Source: Lachnospiraceae bacterium
Lineage (GTDB): Bacteria > Bacillota > Clostridia > Lachnospirales > Lachnospiraceae
Reading direction: 5' to 3'
DNA: 64,000 nt
Assembly (NCBI GenBank): GCA_910573755.1
Contig: CAJTBO010000023.1
Location: forward strand, 1-64,000
Below, in pieces: positions 61,624 to 64,000 of this stretch (within the stretch, counting starts at the first letter, position 1; every line of letters begins with the position of its first letter). Both the position numbers and the translations under genes were made by a program. A model generated the notes under the pieces. It had not been told where the DNA came from, ran no database searches, and was given only the letters and a program-made list of their open reading frames with translations.

Positions 61624-61651
61624 TTGACAAGAATAAATAATATGTTACAAT
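61624..61651 (+). promoter_or_regulatory. Promoter of the toxin-like mRNA
   Basis: TTGACA (61624-61629) and TACAAT (61646-61651) are 16 bases apart. The predicted transcript starts near 61658, just before AAAGGTACTAT. Confidence 0.65.
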
Positions 61652-61657
61652 ATTGAT

Positions 61658-61775
61658 CAGAAAGGTACTATTTAAAGTGGTAGGCGGTTATCCCCTTTTA
61701 CAGGGGGACTGGACCCTCTGTTTACATAGAAATCTTCTCCGGAAGAAATTTGTAGGTAAAGGAGGGGATGCGAAC
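61658..61775 (+). promoter_or_regulatory. Structured leader of the toxin-like mRNA
   Basis: The leader is about 118 nt, unusually long for a 27-codon gene. It begins with AAAGGTACTAT (61661-61671) and GCGGTTATCCCC (61684-61695), which recur at the start of the predicted antisense RNA and so are complementary to the end of this region on the plus strand (61908-61942). A CCCC-TTTTACA-GGGG hairpin follows (61692-61706). AAAGGAGGGG lies 9 bases before the GTG start. Confidence 0.6.
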
Positions 61776-61859
61776 GTGTCGGTTGATGAATTGATTCAAT
61801 TTGTTATCATGATATGTGCAGTCGCCGGTCTGTTTTACCAGATCGGTAAACGAAAATAA
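61776..61859 (+). CDS. Small hydrophobic peptide, putative holin-like type I toxin
   Basis: The GTG at 61776 with AAAGGAGGGG upstream opens 27 codons: an acidic head MSVDELIQ, one hydrophobic helix (FVIMICAVAGLFYQI) and a basic tail GKRK. Size, layout and flanking RNA structure match small putative holin-like toxins of Firmicutes, which insert in the membrane. The open frame extends to 61653, but those codons lie in the structured leader. Its stop codon is inside the terminator stem. Toxicity is inferred from architecture. Confidence 0.65.
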   Translation: MSVDELIQFVIMICAVAGLFYQIGKRK

Positions 61860-61959
61860 CCGCCCAGCCCCAAACTGATGCGGTTATTTTTGTAAATAAC
61901 TAACAATGGGGACTAACCGCTTGCTTCACGGATAGTACCTTTTTATATTCAGGTTTTAC
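61852..61959 (-). ncRNA. Putative antisense antitoxin RNA
   Basis: A minus-strand promoter (TTTACA, 17 bases, TAATAT at 61994-61966) would start an RNA of about 107 nt near 61959, ending at the same hairpin that terminates the toxin mRNA (GCGGTTAT stem then TTTTCG on this strand). Its 5-prime part reads AAAGGTACTATCC then AGCGGTTAGTCCCC, closely matching the leader of the toxin mRNA. This is the convergent layout of par/Fst-type modules. Existence is predicted, not observed. Confidence 0.55.
61856..61891. terminator. Bidirectional terminator shared by toxin and antisense RNAs
   Basis: ATAACCGC (61856-61863) pairs with GCGGTTAT (61880-61887), followed by TTTTGT on the plus strand and by TTTTCG on the minus strand. 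Confidence 0.75.
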
Positions 61960-61965
61960 AATAAT

Positions 61966-61994
61966 ATATTACTACAGATACTGGTATTTGTAAA
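61966..61994 (-). promoter_or_regulatory. Convergent promoter of the antisense RNA
   Basis: On the minus strand TTTACA (61994-61989) and TAATAT (61971-61966) are 17 bases apart, facing the toxin-like gene. The spacing and boxes are close to consensus. Confidence 0.55.
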
Positions 61995-62182
61995 CCGATT
62001 TTTATATTGACGATGATTTTGATACATGTTATTATACAGGCAGATTTGTGTTACAGGAGATTCTAAATTATGAGTTGGAAAAATCAGAACATTTTTATGT
62101 TGAAAGGAAACATTTGATTTTTCAGGCTATCTTTATGCCCTTTTTCGGGGCAAATATTCCATTTTAAAATATAAGACTTTTT

Positions 62183-62340
62183 GCAGTTGTTGGTCGGCGT
62201 AAGGCTGATAGACGGTTGTTTAGCATAAGATTGCCTGCAGTTGCCGGGTAGCATAAAGCCAACAGGCGGTTGTTTAGTATATGGACTACCTGCAGTTGCC
62301 GGTTAACATAAGACCACCAGAGTGTTGGTTGGTATAAAAC
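62183..62340. repeat. Degenerate 54/55-bp tandem repeat, three copies
   Basis: GCAGTTG occurs at 62183, 62237 and 62292. Each copy continues with a CGG-TAGCATAAG-like segment and a GGCGGTTGTTTAGTAT-like segment. The copies are about 70 per cent alike by eye. There is no coding frame. The array fills most of the gap between the toxin-like locus and the MFS gene; the remainder (61995-62182) shows only A/T-rich sequence. Confidence 0.6.
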
Positions 62341-62467
62341 AAAGGAACGCCGTAAAGCAATCCAATTGTTTTTTATTAAAATTTTTATCTGTTTATATAT
62401 TATAATATATATTATATATCAACAAAGAGAGTTACATATAAGGCAGAGTACAGATAGGAGAACTATG

Positions 62468-63685
62468 ATGAATATAAAAAAACAGACGGTACGAATGTAC
62501 CTTTACGAGGCTGCGCTTGCATTCCGTATGGTAGACGCAGTCTGGGTGATATTTTTGCTGGAGAGAGGATTTACTCTGGCACAGGCAGGCATTGCGGAGG
62601 GAGTTTTCCATATTACAAGTATGATATTTGAGGTGCCGAGCGGGATGGCGGCGGATCTTTTCGGCAGGAAGCGGACGCTTATCATGTCCGGAGTTGTGGG
62701 AATATGTGGTGCGGTTTTGATAACGTTGAATGGATGGAGCGGATTCGTTTATTGCGGAATGATTTTTTCGGCGCTCAGCCTAAATCTGGCGTCAGGGACG
62801 GAGGAGGCGCTGGTTTATGACAGCCTTCTGGAAGCAGGAGAGGAAAAAAGATATAAAAAAATATGGGCAAATATAAGCCTGATCGCCAGAATAGCGAGTG
62901 CTTTGGCATGTGCGGCAAGCCCTTTGGCGATCCTGATCGGTTATCGGTATACTTATTATATTATGGCAGGTCTGCATTTATGTACGATACTGGCTTTATC
63001 GGGAGTGAAGGAGCCGGTGGTGACGCAGCAGCAAAAAATGCGGAAACAGAATCTGAAAAAGGAATTGGGAGAGCGCTGGAGCCGGCATATTCTGGGCACC
63101 GGCATTTTCATAAAGAAGAATCCGAAAACCATGCTGAAACTGCTTGCCAATGCGGCTCTTGCCTGTCCCTGTTATCTGATCATGATGTATCTGCAGGAAC
63201 ATCTTGTAAATTGCGGCTGGCCTAAAAGCTTTATCGGGATTCCCATGCTGGTGATTCCGCTGGCGGGGGCGCTGGGGACAAGGGTTGCCGCAAAAAATGA
63301 AAATAGATTGAGCAGAGCGTTGTTGGTTTGCGGCATAATAAGCGGTATCGGAACCTGCCTTGTGGGAAACAATGTGCTGGTTATTGTGCTGCTGGGGGCT
63401 TGTATTGCGCGGGGATGTGAAGGATTCTCCGAAATTAAGACCGGCGAAAATGTAAATAAAGAGTTTTCCAGTGACTATCGTGCAACGCTGGTCAGCGTGG
63501 ACAGTATGCTTTATTCTGTTCTGATGGTGGCGGCAAGTCCGGTTACCGGATATCTGGGAGACCGCTGTTCGGTAAATGCCGCGTTTTACCTGCTGGGAGG
63601 CATGTTGCTGCTGACGACAGTGATTGCAGGGATGGTTGTCCGGCGGTATACGGCAAATTTGGTAAATGGAAAAAAGGAATCATAA
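62468..63685 (+). CDS. MFS transporter
   Basis: The start at 62468, the second of two adjacent ATGs with AGGAG at 62456-62460, gives 405 residues and about twelve membrane segments. The inter-helix motif MAADLFGRKRTLIMSGVVG is the classic MFS loop 2-3 signature, and GYLGDRCSVNAAFYLLGG lies in the second half. The substrate is unknown; the subgroup is often annotated as drug efflux. The long frame start at 62366 lies in A/T-rich sequence without a site. Confidence 0.88.
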   Translation: MNIKKQTVRMYLYEAALAFRMVDAVWVIFLLERGFTLAQAGIAEGVFHITSMIFEVPSGMAADLFGRKRTLIMSGVVGICGAVLITLNGWSGFVYCGMIFSALSLNLASGTEEALVYDSLLEAGEEKRYKKIWANISLIARIASALACAASPLAILIGYRYTYYIMAGLHLCTILALSGVKEPVVTQQQKMRKQNLKKELGERWSRHILGTGIFIKKNPKTMLKLLANAALACPCYLIMMYLQEHLVNCGWPKSFIGIPMLVIPLAGALGTRVAAKNENRLSRALLVCGIISGIGTCLVGNNVLVIVLLGACIARGCEGFSEIKTGENVNKEFSSDYRATLVSVDSMLYSVLMVAASPVTGYLGDRCSVNAAFYLLGGMLLLTTVIAGMVVRRYTANLVNGKKES

Positions 63686-63812
63686 AATAATAAATGAAAC
63701 TTTTATGCCTGATCAGTATTTTATTCTGGCTGTAATGTACCGATTACCGGTCAGGCAGTATTTCTGAAATAGATGTGGACAGACTATCCTGTTCATGATA
63801 TATAATAATGCT

Positions 63813-63849
63813 GTAATTCTTTTTCGGAGAAATGCCGAAAAAGAATTAC
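63813..63849 (+). promoter_or_regulatory. 15-bp hairpin in the leader of the panE-like gene
   Basis: GTAATTCTTTTTCGG (63813-63827) is perfectly complementary to CCGAAAAAGAATTAC (63835-63849) with a 7-nt loop. TATAAT at 63801-63806, with TGGACA 19 bases upstream, lies just before it, so the stem would be near the 5-prime end of the transcript. Confidence 0.65.
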
Positions 63850-63867
63850 GCTCAGGTAAGGAGGCGC

Positions 63868-63906
63868 ATGCTGGCCTTTTATGGACAGCATATTGGAAAG
63901 GAATAA
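63868..63906 (+). CDS. 12-codon leader peptide before the panE-like gene
   Basis: TAAGGAGG at 63857-63864 precedes ATG 63868, opening MLAFYGQHIGKE and a TAA stop at 63904-63906, only 3 bases before the next start. The Shine-Dalgarno sequence is stronger than that of the main gene, whose own site (GGAAAGGA) is inside the leader ORF. Translation of the two is probably coupled. No repeated codon suggests a specific amino-acid sensor. Confidence 0.5.
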   Translation: MLAFYGQHIGKE

Positions 63907-63909
63907 AAT

Positions 63910-64000
63910 ATGATTCAAAACGCGGGAATAGTAGGTCTTGGCGCGCTGGGGATTCTGTTCGGACAGAAACTGACGGAAGCGCTGGGAAAAGAACAGGTTT
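63910..64000 (+). CDS. Ketopantoate reductase-like protein, N-terminal end
   Basis: From ATG 63910 about 30 residues are visible before the window ends: an NAD(P)-binding Rossmann start, AGIVGLGALGILFGQKL, typical of 2-dehydropantoate 2-reductase (PanE/ApbA) and related 6-phosphogluconate-dehydrogenase-like enzymes. The full identity cannot be checked. It is preceded by a leader peptide and a hairpin. Confidence 0.7.
   Translation, partial: MIQNAGIVGLGALGILFGQKLTEALGKEQV

Noticed and set aside
61653-61775. Longer 68-codon form of the small toxin-like protein
   Set aside because: The extra codons lie in a structured leader without a ribosome-binding site, whereas AAAGGAGGGG precedes GTG 61776.

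Overview
The window looks like a chromosome segment of a spore-forming, gut-type Firmicute, most likely Lachnospiraceae (Clostridium cluster XIVa). The reasons are strong AGGAGG ribosome-binding sites with frequent GTG and TTG starts, an archaeal-type short prolyl-tRNA synthetase, a CotS-like spore coat family protein, a type 2 GalT, VanW and PEGA lipoproteins, and many sugar ABC/PTS cassettes with LacI, AraC and YesN regulators. No rRNA, tRNA or CRISPR array was seen.

Layout. 1-650: the N-terminal end of an IS110-family transposase (minus strand) and its non-coding end, where IS110 elements encode a bridge RNA. 650-7090: an AraC regulator facing a minus-strand alpha-galactoside cassette (binding protein, two permeases, GH36 alpha-galactosidase). 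7360-15080: a mannose-family PTS operon (IIA, IIB, IIC, IID) with two alcohol dehydrogenases, a histidine kinase, an unusual response regulator and a class II aldolase, behind a leader carrying an intrinsic terminator. 15080-15800: a collapsed AAA-ATPase pseudogene. 15800-22190: housekeeping genes (proS, cca, CotS-like, PEGA lipoprotein, mazG), with a tandem 101-bp hairpin repeat in front of cca. 22390-25190: galK and galT. 25380-28230: a truncated ROK gene, a MATE transporter and a divergent LysR regulator.

28260-44270 is a pentose-type locus: a LacI regulator, xylulokinase, a DUF4867 protein, a fucose/arabinose-isomerase-family enzyme, then a membrane-anchored sugar-binding sensor with a LytS-type kinase and YesN-type regulator, two further sugar-binding lipoproteins, one ATPase and two paralogous permeases. 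It resembles the XylFII-LytS-YesN/XylFGH xylose system of Clostridium, but the only isomerase present is of the fucose-isomerase family. 44400-53560: a radical SAM protein, nth, an exonuclease, two minisatellites, VanW, an AIR-synthase-related protein, and an Lrp regulator with an aminotransferase. 53580-60940: a YesL protein, a LacI regulator and an ABC sugar cassette with an aldo/keto reductase and a Gfo/Idh/MocA oxidoreductase.

61070-64000: trmL, a compact locus with the architecture of a type I toxin-antitoxin module (27-aa membrane peptide, convergent antisense promoter, matching 5-prime ends and a shared bidirectional terminator), a degenerate 55-bp repeat, an MFS transporter, and the start of a ketopantoate-reductase-like gene behind a hairpin and a 12-codon leader peptide. 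The toxin-antitoxin candidate, the 101-bp structured repeat, the REC-plus-DUF2294-like regulator with the PTS leader terminator, and the fucose-isomerase-type enzyme in a xylose-like locus are the best candidates for something under-described.
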